A DNA stretch of 29,919 nucleotides from CAZCFB01 sp964511535 (GCA_964511535.1 CAZEFW010000117.1:1-29919); one strand, 5' to 3'. Shown: positions 17,183 to 25,755, counted from the stretch's first letter. The notes: generated by a model not told the origin, from the sequence alone. Translations and numbers: made by a program.

Positions 17183-18235
17183 TCAGAGCACCGCCCACGG
17201 CCGGGGCAGGTAGAGCTCCTCGAACATGCGCAGGCAGTAGCGGTCGCTCATGCCCGCCAGAAAGTCGCACACCGCCCGCTCGATGGGCGTCTCCTCGTCC
17301 AGGCCCCGCGGCCAGTGGCGCCGGCGGAACCGCCCCACATGCTCGTCGGTGAAGGCGCCCCACAGGGTCTCGAGCACCTTCTCCGCCTTCTCGATCTCGC
17401 GGTGCACCAGCGGGTTGTCGTACACCCGCTCGTACAGAAAAGTGCGCAGGTCGGTGAGCGCGGCGTTCCCCTCGTCGCTGATGCGGATGGCGCGCACCTG
17501 ATCCAGGTCGGTGGTGGTCACCACGTCGTCGATCATCTTGGTGATGCGCCGGGAGTGGGTGGAGCCCACGGTGCGCATGATCTCCGTCGGGATGTCGTCC
17601 GGGGTGAGCACCTTGGCGCGCACCGCGTCGTCCAGGTCATGGTTCAGGTAGGCGATGATGTCCGCCACCCGCACCACCTGGGCCTCCAGCGTCGACGGGG
17701 GCTTGTACGGCTCGCCCGGCAGGATGACCCCCTTGCCCTTGGAGTGCCCCGCGATGCCGTGGCGCACCTCGCGGGTCAGGTTCAGCCCGCGGCCCTCCTT
17801 GGCCAGCACGTCCGCCACCCGCAGCGACTGGTGCACATGGTGGAAGCCGCCGGGCAGCAGGCGGTTGAGCACCGACTCGCCGGCGTGGCCGAAGGGGGTA
17901 TGCCCCAGGTCGTGGCCCAGGCAGATCGCCTCGGTCAGGTCCTCGTTCAGGCGCAAGGCGCGGGCGATGGAGCGGGCGATCTGCGTCACCTCGAGGGTGT
18001 GGGTGATGCGCGTGCGGTAGTGGTCGCCCGCCGGCCGCAGGAAGACCTGGGTCTTGTGGGCCAGGCGGCGGAAGGCGCGGGAGTGCAGGATCCGGTCGCG
18101 GTCTCGCTGGTAGCAGGTGCGGTTGTCGTCCGGCTCCTCGGGCCGCTTGCGCCCGTGAGACGCGGCGGCCAGGGCTGCGTGCGGGGAGAGCGTGTCCCGC
18201 TCGATCTCCTCGGTCCGTTTGCGTACGGCGCTCAT
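17183..18235 (-). CDS. dgt: dGTP triphosphohydrolase-like HD-domain protein
   Basis: A 350-aa cytoplasmic HD-superfamily phosphohydrolase. Metal-binding residues are H79 (ITHTLEV), H108-D109 (GHDLGHTPFGHAGE) and D192 (RVADIIAYLNHD), the H...HD...D pattern of the family. The N-terminal CYQRDRDRILHSRAFRRLAHKTQVF block is typical of dGTPase-like proteins. These enzymes split dNTPs, often dGTP, to the nucleoside and inorganic triphosphate. The start at 18235 matches the usual family N-terminus (MSAVRKRTEE); upstream in-frame ATGs at 18277 and 18328 would add residues without family similarity. The gene is first in a close cluster with hppA, DUF47 and pit. Substrate range cannot be told from sequence. 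Confidence 0.9.
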   Translation of the reverse strand: MSAVRKRTEEIERDTLSPHAALAAASHGRKRPEEPDDNRTCYQRDRDRILHSRAFRRLAHKTQVFLRPAGDHYRTRITHTLEVTQIARSIARALRLNEDLTEAICLGHDLGHTPFGHAGESVLNRLLPGGFHHVHQSLRVADVLAKEGRGLNLTREVRHGIAGHSKGKGVILPGEPYKPPSTLEAQVVRVADIIAYLNHDLDDAVRAKVLTPDDIPTEIMRTVGSTHSRRITKMIDDVVTTTDLDQVRAIRISDEGNAALTDLRTFLYERVYDNPLVHREIEKAEKVLETLWGAFTDEHVGRFRRRHWPRGLDEETPIERAVCDFLAGMSDRYCLRMFEELYLPRPWAVL

Positions 18236-18422
18236 GCGTAACGCAGACCACCTGCTCGATCCATTGTCAAGTTCCATGCCGGGGTTATCGGCGGCTCGGG
18301 TCCGAGTGTTGCGTGGCGAAGTTGTCACCTCCCGGCCGTAGGTGGCAGCCCGGGGTTACAGCTCTGCGCCGTCCCCCTCGGGCCAAACGCCTTCAATCTC
18401 CTGATCCCTGCGCCCATGCGGC

Positions 18423-18438
18423 TGGCCCGCCCCTTGCA
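18423..18438 (+). promoter_or_regulatory. Candidate sigma-54 promoter for the HEAT-repeat gene
   Basis: TGGCCCG-CCCC-TTGCA matches the sigma-54 consensus TGGCACG-N4-TTGCA at all but one base, with the required GG-N10-GC spacing. It points toward the ATG at 18503 and would give a leader of roughly 50-55 nt. Position and spacing are right, but GC-rich DNA can give chance matches. Confidence 0.45.
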
Positions 18439-18502
18439 ATACCAGCGAATGACCGAACGGAGCGTCAACCTCGATACCGGCCCGGAGGCCACTGGAGGGT
18501 TC

Positions 18503-19387
18503 ATGTCATACAGAAACGCGTTTTGGGTGGCCATCATCGTGGCAGGAATCGCAGCCGGGCCAGGCCAGGCCGCCGGGCAGCCAGTGGGGGCCCCTGCCGC
18601 GCAGGCCGAGCCGGAGGTCGGGGAGGAGGTGAAGCCGGAGGCGGCGGCCGAGCAGGCAGCGCCCGCGCCCTCTGCCGCGCCGGCGGCGCCTGCCGCGGAT
18701 CCAGTGCAGCAGCTCAAGTCGCCGTCACAGCAGATGCGATATGAAGCTGCGGTGGCCCTGTCGAGGAGCAAGGACCCGCGCGGGGTGCTGGCCCTGATGG
18801 ACGCCCTGGCCAGCGACATGAGCGCCTCGGTTCGCGCCGTGGCGGCGTGGTCCCTCGGGATGCTCAACGCGCGCCAGGCGACGGTCAACCTGCGCCACGC
18901 GGTGGAGCAGGACGCCTCCCCCAAGGTCCGCACGGCGGCCCAGCGTGCGCTGCTGCGCATGGGCGTGGCGCCGCCCAAGCGTGAGCCGGAGCGGGTGCGT
19001 GTCATCCAGCAGCAGGTGATGCGGGACCCCCTGCAGGACTACTACGACGACGATGGCTACACCTCCGGCCGGCGCATGCGCACGGCGGGCATGGTGATCA
19101 CCCTCGTCGGCGGAGCGGTGGGGCCGCTGGTCGCGGCCATCGGTTTCAGCAACTACGCCGAGGACAACGGCCGGGGAAGCCAGGCGGACGAAGCGCTGCG
19201 CGTGGGCGTCATCGGCGCCGTGGGCACCGGGCTCTGCCTGGCCATCGGCATCCCGCTGTGGGCCTACGGCCAGAGCAGGATCAACAGGGCGTGGGAGCGG
19301 TTCGAGGAGACCAGCGCCATGATCCCCGAGGTCAACGTGGCCCTCGGCCCGGAGCAGAAAGGGATCTCCGCGCGCTGGAGGTTCTGA
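18503..19387 (+). CDS. Exported HEAT-repeat protein with two C-terminal membrane segments
   Basis: A 294-aa protein. The ATG at 18503, preceded closely by GGAGGG, gives a signal peptide MSYRNAFWVAIIVAGIAAG...GQA; the longer frame from 18416 hides it. Residues about 25-65 are an Ala/Pro/Glu linker. Residues about 65-155 carry HEAT/PBS-type helical repeats (MRYEAAVALSRSKDPRGVLALMDAL, VRAVAAWSLGMLNARQATVNL, VRTAAQRALLRMG), which bind other proteins. A charged, Tyr/Asp-rich segment (DYYDDDGY) leads to two hydrophobic helices (VITLVGGAVGPLVAAIGF and a later IGAVGTGLCLAIGIPLW), typical of small membrane proteins of Myxococcota-like genomes. Function unknown; an envelope scaffold is the best guess. 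It is divergent from dgt and converges with the seven-module lipoprotein gene. Confidence 0.78.
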   Translation: MSYRNAFWVAIIVAGIAAGPGQAAGQPVGAPAAQAEPEVGEEVKPEAAAEQAAPAPSAAPAAPAADPVQQLKSPSQQMRYEAAVALSRSKDPRGVLALMDALASDMSASVRAVAAWSLGMLNARQATVNLRHAVEQDASPKVRTAAQRALLRMGVAPPKREPERVRVIQQQVMRDPLQDYYDDDGYTSGRRMRTAGMVITLVGGAVGPLVAAIGFSNYAEDNGRGSQADEALRVGVIGAVGTGLCLAIGIPLWAYGQSRINRAWERFEETSAMIPEVNVALGPEQKGISARWRF

Positions 19388-19408
19388 ACGACGAGGCCCT
19401 CCGCCCCC

Positions 19409-20458
19409 TCAGGGGCAGGTCTTGTGGCAGCGCTTGACCCCGTCCCCCTTGTCGCAGCACTTGGAGAACGTACTGTCGCAGGGCGCCTTGCCCGACGCGG
19501 TGCAGACGCAGCCGTCGGCGGTGGTCTGGCACATGGTGACCTGGCCGGTCTTCTTGGTGCAGCAGACCGGCGTGTTGCCGGTGCACGGGTTGTCCTTGGC
19601 CGAGCAGAGGCAGCCGCCGGAGTCTGCCTGGCACCGCTTGGCCGGGTGGCCCCACTTCTTGCAGCACACCTTGTGCGAGCCACCGCAGGGCGCCTTGTTC
19701 GAGGCGCTGCACGCGCACTGGTCGCTGTCGCCGTGGCACTGCTCCACGTTGCCAGGAGGCTTCTTGCAGCAGATGGCGTGCTTGCCGATGCACGGGTTGT
19801 AGCTCTTGGCGTCGCACTTGCAGCCGGCCGAGTCGCTGCGGCAGCGCTTGCCGGTGTACAGGCCCTTGGTGTCCTCGCAGCACACCTTGTGGGTCCCCGC
19901 GCACGGCGCCACGCCGGTCGCCGTGCAGGCGCACCCGGCCGGGTCCTTGTGGCAGCGCGCGCCCTTTCCGGCCTGCCCCTTGTCGCAGCAGATGGCCCAG
20001 GAGCTGCCGCACGGCATGAAGGAGGCCGAGCACTTGCAGTCGGCCACGTTGGGGTGGCAGCCCCACCCCTTGCCCTTGTCGCAGCAAAACGGCGGGTAGC
20101 CCCCCTGGCCGCACAGCTTGCCGCAGGGCGAGGGGATGTCCGACTTGAGCTTGTCCGGGGGCGGCTTGATGTCCGGGGGCGGCTTCTTGTCCACGGGCGG
20201 CTTGACGTCTGCCGGCGGCTTCTTGTCGAGCTTGGCCTGCTTGTCCGGGACCTGGCCCTGCTCGACCTTCGACGCGAGGTCAATCAGCTCCCTGTCGCCG
20301 ACGGGCAGGTCGGCCGGAGCGTCTGCGCGGGGCAGGTCCAGGGCGCCGGGGCCGCGGTCTTCACCCGGCCCGGGCGGGCTCAGCGACACGCCGGCGGTGT
20401 CAAAGGTGCAACCGACCGCCAGGACGGCGGCCAGAGCCATGAGCCATAACGAGCGCAT
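19409..20458 (-). CDS. Lipoprotein with seven tandem six-Cys modules
   Basis: A 349-aa predicted lipoprotein: MRSLWLMALAAVLAVGC gives lipobox AVGC. A Pro/Asp/Lys-rich linker follows (about residues 60-105, repeats of KPPxDxK). From about residue 110 to the end there are seven tandem modules of about 34-38 residues with the pattern PC-x5/6-CC-x8/10-C-x5/6-CxC, six Cys each; the first has one extra Cys and the last is shortened (ends RCHKTCP). Cys and Lys make up much of this part, while Trp is rare, as in small knottin-like disulfide domains. It should be exported and oxidised. It lies 23 bp downstream of ackA on the same strand, so it may be read through from pta-ackA, though a functional link is not obvious. 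Role unknown: adhesion, binding of a ligand or metal, or protection are all possible. Confidence 0.82.
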   Translation of the reverse strand: MRSLWLMALAAVLAVGCTFDTAGVSLSPPGPGEDRGPGALDLPRADAPADLPVGDRELIDLASKVEQGQVPDKQAKLDKKPPADVKPPVDKKPPPDIKPPPDKLKSDIPSPCGKLCGQGGYPPFCCDKGKGWGCHPNVADCKCSASFMPCGSSWAICCDKGQAGKGARCHKDPAGCACTATGVAPCAGTHKVCCEDTKGLYTGKRCRSDSAGCKCDAKSYNPCIGKHAICCKKPPGNVEQCHGDSDQCACSASNKAPCGGSHKVCCKKWGHPAKRCQADSGGCLCSAKDNPCTGNTPVCCTKKTGQVTMCQTTADGCVCTASGKAPCDSTFSKCCDKGDGVKRCHKTCP

Positions 20459-20481
20459 GGCGCGATGCTACCACGATCAGC

Positions 20482-21690
20482 TCAGCCGGTGGCCACCCCG
20501 TAGGCGTCCCGGGCGATCATCAGCTCCTCGTCGGTGGGGATCACCAGGATCCGGCTGGCCGAGCCTGCCGCCGCGATGTCCCGCTCACCCCGGTCGCCGG
20601 CGCCGTTCTTCTCGCCGTCCAGGGCGTAGCCCATGCGCTCGAGGCGCATCAGGCTGCGCTCGCGCAACGAGGCGGCGTTCTCCCCCACGCCCCCGGTGAA
20701 CACCAGGGCGTCCACCTCCCCCAGGGTGGCGGTGTAGGCGCCCACGTACTTCTTGATGCGGTAGCAGTAGATGGCCAGCGCCAGGGCCGCGCGCTGGTCG
20801 CCAGCGGCCTCGGCCTCCAGCAGCTCGCGCACGTCGTTGCTCACCCCGGACACGCCCAGCAGGCCGCTCTTCTTGTTGAGCAGCTTGTCGATCTCCCCGA
20901 CGGTCAGCCCCTTGACCCGCTCCAGGTAGGCGATGAGCGCCGGGTCGATGTCCCCGCAGCGCGTGCCCATCACCAGCCCCTCCAGCGGGGTCAGCCCCAT
21001 GGACGTGTCCACCGACTGCCCCCGCCGCACGGCGGTGATGCTGGCGCCGTTGCCCAGGTGGGCCGTGATCAGGTTGCACTGTTCCGGCAGCTTGCCCAGC
21101 AGGGACGCCGCCCGGTCCGCCACGTAGCGATGGGACGTGCCGTGGAAGCCGTAGCGCCGCACCCGGTGCTCCTTGTACAGCTCGTACGGCACGGCGTAGG
21201 TGTAGGCGTAGCTCGGGATGGTCTGGTGGAACGCGGTGTCGAACACCGCCACCTGCGGCGCGTGGGGCAGCAGCTCACGCGCCACGGTGATGCCCAGCAG
21301 GTTGGGCGGGTTGTGCAGCGGCGCCAGCTCCACGTGGTCCTCGATGGCGTGCTGCACCTCGTCGGTGATGAGCGTGGGCGCGGAGAACGCCTCGCCGCCG
21401 TGCACCACCCGGTGGCCCACCGCGCCGATCTCCGTGATGTCGGCGATGCCGCCGTGGGCGCTGTCGGTCAGCGTGTCCATGATCAGCCGCAGCCCCTCGG
21501 CGTGGTCCGCCACCGGCTGCTTCACCTCCCGCGACACCTCGCCCACCTTCAGGCTCAGCTCGGCCCGCTGCTCGCCGATGCGGGACAGGGCGCCGCTGGC
21601 CTCCACCGCCTCGGACGGCATGTTGAACAGCTCGAACTTGACGCTGGAGCTGCCGGAGTTGATCACCAGGATCTTCAGTTCCTTGGCCAT
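20482..21690 (-). CDS. ackA: Acetate kinase
   Basis: A 402-aa cytoplasmic enzyme that interconverts acetate + ATP and acetyl phosphate + ADP. Family motifs are complete: NSGSSSVKFELF at residues 11-22, GHRVVHGGE, FDTAFHQTIP, the GFHGTSHRYV signature, HLGNGASITAV, the MGLTPLEGLVMGTRCGDIDP block, and FTGGVGENA near the C-terminus. Length matches the usual 395-405 aa. The Shine-Dalgarno AGAGGA lies in the last codons of pta; the genes are separated by 4 bp and so are probably translationally coupled. With Pta it makes the acetyl-CoA/acetate pathway for ATP formation or acetate use. Confidence 0.97.
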   Translation of the reverse strand: MAKELKILVINSGSSSVKFELFNMPSEAVEASGALSRIGEQRAELSLKVGEVSREVKQPVADHAEGLRLIMDTLTDSAHGGIADITEIGAVGHRVVHGGEAFSAPTLITDEVQHAIEDHVELAPLHNPPNLLGITVARELLPHAPQVAVFDTAFHQTIPSYAYTYAVPYELYKEHRVRRYGFHGTSHRYVADRAASLLGKLPEQCNLITAHLGNGASITAVRRGQSVDTSMGLTPLEGLVMGTRCGDIDPALIAYLERVKGLTVGEIDKLLNKKSGLLGVSGVSNDVRELLEAEAAGDQRAALALAIYCYRIKKYVGAYTATLGEVDALVFTGGVGENAASLRERSLMRLERMGYALDGEKNGAGDRGERDIAAAGSASRILVIPTDEELMIARDAYGVATG

Positions 21691-21694
21691 GGCG

Positions 21695-23824
21695 CTATTT
21701 CCTCTGGGCCTGGATGGCGGTGATGGCCACCGTGTTGATGATGTCCGGCACGGTGCAGCCGCGGCTCAGGTCGTTGACCGGCTTGCGCAGGCCCTGCATC
21801 ACCGGGCCGATGGCGATGGCCTTGGCCGAGCGCTGCACCGCCTTGTAGGTGTTGTTGCCCGAGTTCAGGTCCGGGAAGATGAACACCGTGGCCTGCCCCG
21901 CCACACGGCTGTCAGGCAGCTTGGTCTTGGCCACGCCGGGGTCCACCGCCGCGTCGTACTGGATCGGCCCCTCCACCAGCAGCTCCGGCGCCCGGTCCTT
22001 GACCAGCTTGGTCGCCTCGCGGACCTTCTCCACGTCGGCCCCCTTGCCCGACGAGCCGGTGCTGTAGGAGAGCATGGCCACCAGCGGCTCGATGTCGAAC
22101 GCCCGCGCGGTCACCGCGCTGGCCACGGCGATGTCCGCCAGCTGCTCGGCCGTGGGGTCCGGGTTCACCGCGCAGTCGCCGTACACCAGCACCCGGTCGG
22201 GCAGGCACATGAAGAACACCGACGACGCGATCTTGTACCCCTCGGCTGTCTTGATGAACTCCAGCGCCGGCCGCAGGGTGTTGGCCGTGGTGTTGATGGA
22301 GCCCGAGACCATGCCGTGGGCGTTGCCCTCCTGCACCATCATGGTGCCGAAGTAGGTCGGGTCGCTCATCAGGTCGTACGCCAGCTCCCAGGTGGGGTTC
22401 TTCTTGGGCGCGCGCAGCTCCTGGTAGCGCCTGGCGAACGGCTCGCGCCACTCGCTCTTGCGCGGGTCGATGACGTTGACCCCGTCCAGCTTCAGGCCCA
22501 GACGGCCGATGTTGTCCCGCACCTCTTCCTCGTCGCCCAGCAGGGTGATGTCGCACACGCCGCGCCGCAGCAGCACCTCGCTGGCGCGCAGGATGCGCTC
22601 CTCGATCCCCTCGGGCAGCACGATGTGGCGCCGGTCCTTGCGCGCCAGGTCGAGGATGCGATGCAGGAACTGCTTGGGGGTCATCTTCTTGCTCACCGAG
22701 CCCACCACGCCCCGGGTGAGCAGCGGCTCCACGTTGACATGCCGCTCCACCAGCCCCTTGACGATCTCGATGCGGGTGCGCTGGTGGGCCTGCAGCTTCG
22801 GCTTCACCTCGTTGACGGCGATGGCCGTGTCGTAGGTGTTGGAGTTGACCTTCAGGATCGGCATGTTGTGGCCGGTCAGGTCGAGGATCAGCTCCTTGGT
22901 GCGGGGCCGCGGCTCCAGCCCGCCCGACATGACCACGCCGGCGCAGGCCGGGATGGTGGGCGAGACATACGCGCCGGCCAGGCCGAGCAGCGAGTCCTCC
23001 CGGTCGCCGGGCACCACCACCAGGCAGCCCCGGGGCAGCCGGTCGAGCACGTTCTCCAGGCTCATGGCCGCCACGCCCACGCCCTGGGCCACCACGCCCA
23101 GCCGGTCATGTCCGCTGATCACCTCGGCCCCCAGGGCCGCGGCCACCTCCTCGATGCGCACCCGCTCGAGCATCTCCGCCCGGGGGATGGTGCCGAGCAG
23201 CTTGACCCCGAGCTTGTCCAGGCCGGCAGCTGCCTGCCCGTTGACCGAATCCTGGTGGGCGGCCTCGGCGCGGTTGATGATCACGCCGAACATCTCGCAG
23301 TTCTTCTCGTCGAACCCCTCCTTGGCCAGGGCGATGTTGTTGATCATCGCCTCGCAGTTGGACTCGCACTCGGGGTCGGACATGCAGCCGTCGCCGCGGC
23401 AGTCCATGGCGTTGGCCACCAGCAAGATGGGCGAAGAGAGGTTGGCCGACAGGTCCGCGTTGATGTCGAACTCGAACGACGCCATGGCGCCGAAGTAGTC
23501 GGTGCCCTCGCAGACCACGAAGTCGTACCCCTTGGCCAGGGCCTCGTAGGCCTCGATGATGTTGTCGATGAGCTGGTCGTAGCTGCCCTGGGCCAGGGCC
23601 TCGGTCACCTGGTCCATGGAGACCGGGCACATGGCCTCCAGCGAGTCGCCCAGCCCGAGGGCGTCCTTCATCAGGCGCACGTCAGGGTCCACGCCGCCCG
23701 ATCCGACCGGCTTGAAGTAGCCGACCCGACCGAGGGTGCGTTCCAGTTGAGAGATGAGGCCGAGGGTCACCGCGCTCTTGCCGCTTCCGCGCTGGGTGGC
23801 CGTTACGAAGATGCTGCTGGACAT
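21695..23824 (-). CDS. pta: Phosphate acetyltransferase (long form with N-terminal P-loop domain)
   Basis: A 709-aa enzyme that converts acetyl-CoA + Pi to acetyl phosphate + CoA. Its length matches the long Pta class (E. coli about 714 aa). Residues 1-200 form a BioD-like P-loop domain (ATQRGSGKSAVTLGL); residues about 215-330 match the DRTGG regulatory domain; residues about 385-705 are the catalytic PTA/PTB domain (HIVLPEGIEERILRASE, GMVSGSINTTANTLRPALE, MLSYSTGSSGKGADVEKV). AGGAGA lies about 6 bp before the ATG. It leads the pta-ackA operon and is divergent from the FHA/HD-GYP gene across about 126 bp. The N-terminal domains are regulatory in characterised homologues. Confidence 0.96.
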   Translation of the reverse strand: MSSSIFVTATQRGSGKSAVTLGLISQLERTLGRVGYFKPVGSGGVDPDVRLMKDALGLGDSLEAMCPVSMDQVTEALAQGSYDQLIDNIIEAYEALAKGYDFVVCEGTDYFGAMASFEFDINADLSANLSSPILLVANAMDCRGDGCMSDPECESNCEAMINNIALAKEGFDEKNCEMFGVIINRAEAAHQDSVNGQAAAGLDKLGVKLLGTIPRAEMLERVRIEEVAAALGAEVISGHDRLGVVAQGVGVAAMSLENVLDRLPRGCLVVVPGDREDSLLGLAGAYVSPTIPACAGVVMSGGLEPRPRTKELILDLTGHNMPILKVNSNTYDTAIAVNEVKPKLQAHQRTRIEIVKGLVERHVNVEPLLTRGVVGSVSKKMTPKQFLHRILDLARKDRRHIVLPEGIEERILRASEVLLRRGVCDITLLGDEEEVRDNIGRLGLKLDGVNVIDPRKSEWREPFARRYQELRAPKKNPTWELAYDLMSDPTYFGTMMVQEGNAHGMVSGSINTTANTLRPALEFIKTAEGYKIASSVFFMCLPDRVLVYGDCAVNPDPTAEQLADIAVASAVTARAFDIEPLVAMLSYSTGSSGKGADVEKVREATKLVKDRAPELLVEGPIQYDAAVDPGVAKTKLPDSRVAGQATVFIFPDLNSGNNTYKAVQRSAKAIAIGPVMQGLRKPVNDLSRGCTVPDIINTVAITAIQAQRK

Positions 23825-23950
23825 GGGCTCTCCTGTGGTCCGTTCCGGTCTACTCCCCCGAAGGGCCGTTTAGCCGCCCCCGGGGGCCCCGTCAACCTTC
23901 GAACGGCGCGCGTTGAAAACTCCGCCGGAGGTGGCAGAATACCCTTGTTC

Positions 23951-25648
23951 ATGTGCCCGGTCCCCAAAGGCGCGTTTTTACTGGTTGCTGATGGTCCCTT
24001 CGCGGGGCACACCGTCCCGCTATCGGACCGCCTGGTCATCGGCCGCTCCTCCCAGTGCGATCTCACCCTCACCGGGCAGCTGATCTCGAGGCTGCACGCC
24101 GAGATCGTCTACCGGGACAACCACTTCGAGGTGCGGGACCTGGGCAGCGCCAACGGCACCTTCGTCAACGACAAGCTGATCAACCGCGCGCTGCTGTCGG
24201 ACGGGGACCTGGTCCGGGTCGGCGAGGCGACTCTGAAGATCGAGCTCGGGGATCCGATGCAGGACCGCGAGACCCTGAGCAGCCAGGTGGTGATGCACCG
24301 CAACGTCACGGCGGACGTGGCGCATGTCTTCATCCAGGGCGAACCATCCACCCTGCAGACCGCCATGCTCGGCGCCGACCTGGTGCGCTCGGAGCGAGCC
24401 CAGAGCCGCCTGCAGTCCCTGGTGAGCATCAGCCAGAACCTGGCCCAGCTGCGTCAGCTGGACGTGCTCTACCCGCTGGTGCTGGACGAGGTGATGCGCG
24501 TGATCCCGGCCAGCCGCGGCGCCCTGGTCACCGTGGATCCGGAGGGCGAGCTGGTGCCCCAGGCGGCGCGCAACAACGAGGCGCCCGGGGCCAGCGTGGA
24601 GCTGAGCCAGTCGGTGATCAACAACGTGGTGGACCGCAGCATCTGCATCATGTCCTCCGACGCCATGCTGGACGAGGACATCGACGTCAGCGAAAGCCTG
24701 ATGGACCTGGACATCCGCTCGGTGCTGGCGGTGCCCATCGCCTACGAGGACGAGGTGCTCGGGGTGCTGTACACGGACGCGCCGGGCAAGGAGAACGTCT
24801 TCTCGGAGGAGGACCTGCACTTCCTGTCCGGCGTGGGGGGCGTGGCCGCGGTGGCCATCACCAACGCCCGGGCGCTGCAGACGGTGCGCTCCTCGGCCGA
24901 CGAGCTGAGCCGGGCGTACCTCTCCATGCTCTCGGTCATGGCCAACGCCATCGAGGCGCGAGACCACTACACCATCGGCCACACCTGGCGCGTGGCGCGC
25001 TTCGCCCAGGCCATGGCCCGCCGGCTCGGCTGGGACGAGCAGACCCTGGCGGAGATCGAGGTGGGGGGCGTGCTGCACGACATCGGCAAGATCGGCGTGC
25101 CCGACTCGATCCTGACCAAGCAGGCGCCGCTCAACGACGACGAGTTCCTGCGCATGAAGTTCCACCCCCAGATCGGCGCGCGCATGCTGCATGACGTGCC
25201 GAGCCTGGAGTACGCCCTGCCGTACATCCTGTACCACCACGAGCGGTACGACGGCCGCGGCTACCCGGACGGCCTGGCCGGCGATGACATCCCGCTGCAG
25301 GCGCGGCTGCTATGCGTGGCCGACGCCCTGGACGCCATGACCAGCGACCGCCCCTACCGCAAGGGGCTCGACCCCACCGTGGCCATCGACGAGATCAAAC
25401 GCAACTCGGGCCACCAGTTCGACCCGGTGATGGTCACGGCCCTGGTGGACGCCTTCGAGGCGGGAGAGCTGACGCCGTACCTCAAGTCCGGCGACAGCGA
25501 CTCCAAGGAGCTGTACTGCCCCTTCTGCAGCACCAGCTTCAGCCCGGCGGTACAGTCCATCAGCGAGCAGGAGATGATCTGCCCCACCTGCAAGCGCCGC
25601 CTGGTGCTGTTCAACGAGGACGGTTACTACTACGCCACGCTGGTTTAG
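23951..25648 (+). CDS. FHA-GAF-HD-GYP protein with C-terminal zinc ribbon (c-di-GMP phosphodiesterase candidate)
   Basis: A 565-aa cytoplasmic signalling protein. Residues about 8-100 form an FHA domain (VIGRSSQCDLTL, SRLHAEI, DLGSANGTFVND). Residues about 165-320 form a GAF domain. Residues about 330-500 form an HD-GYP domain: H376-D377 (LHDIGKIG), HHERYDGRGYP with G437-Y438-P439, and CVADALDAMTSDRPYR. The metal-binding and GYP motifs are intact, so c-di-GMP hydrolysis is likely. Two CxxC pairs near the end (YCPFCSTSF, MICPTCKRRL) should bind Zn. ATG 23951 is chosen because the FHA domain starts at once; an in-frame TTG at 23945 is an alternative, better spaced from GGAGGT. The same frame is open far upstream only as antisense of pta. 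FHA suggests control through a phosphorylated Ser/Thr partner. Confidence 0.92.
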   Translation: MCPVPKGAFLLVADGPFAGHTVPLSDRLVIGRSSQCDLTLTGQLISRLHAEIVYRDNHFEVRDLGSANGTFVNDKLINRALLSDGDLVRVGEATLKIELGDPMQDRETLSSQVVMHRNVTADVAHVFIQGEPSTLQTAMLGADLVRSERAQSRLQSLVSISQNLAQLRQLDVLYPLVLDEVMRVIPASRGALVTVDPEGELVPQAARNNEAPGASVELSQSVINNVVDRSICIMSSDAMLDEDIDVSESLMDLDIRSVLAVPIAYEDEVLGVLYTDAPGKENVFSEEDLHFLSGVGGVAAVAITNARALQTVRSSADELSRAYLSMLSVMANAIEARDHYTIGHTWRVARFAQAMARRLGWDEQTLAEIEVGGVLHDIGKIGVPDSILTKQAPLNDDEFLRMKFHPQIGARMLHDVPSLEYALPYILYHHERYDGRGYPDGLAGDDIPLQARLLCVADALDAMTSDRPYRKGLDPTVAIDEIKRNSGHQFDPVMVTALVDAFEAGELTPYLKSGDSDSKELYCPFCSTSFSPAVQSISEQEMICPTCKRRLVLFNEDGYYYATLV

Positions 25649-25755
25649 GCGCTGGTTCCCAGCGCCTGGCTTGAGGCTTGGGGCTTGGGGCTTGAGGGGA
25701 TCGTGTGGGCTCGCTTCGCTCGCGGCCTCAGACTTCGGACTTCAGGCTTCAGGGG
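25648..25755 (+). repeat. Hairpin plus heptamer array downstream of HD-GYP gene
   Basis: The final G of the TAG stop begins the hairpin GGCGCTGG-TTC-CCAGCGCC (25648-25666, 8-bp stem). Then come T, GGCTTGA, GGCTTGG, GGCTTGG, GGCTTGA (25668-25695), GGGG, ATCGTGTGGGC, a degenerate second hairpin copy TCGCTTCGCTCGC (25711-25723), and a second heptamer run GGCCTCA, GACTTCG, GACTTCA, GGCTTCA, GGGG (25724-25755). The order of parts is the same as after the radical SAM gene on the other strand, although the stem sequence differs. Confidence 0.85.

Noticed and set aside
21695..23824. Possible fusion of an unrelated BioD-like enzyme to Pta
   Set aside because: The N-terminal P-loop and DRTGG domains are the normal layout of long-form Pta proteins.
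21218..23950. Very long open frame on the plus strand running through the whole of pta into the HD-GYP gene
   Set aside because: It is antisense to a complete pta gene; the product is His/Gln/Val-rich with no domain until the FHA start at 23951. GC-rich third positions keep this frame free of stops.
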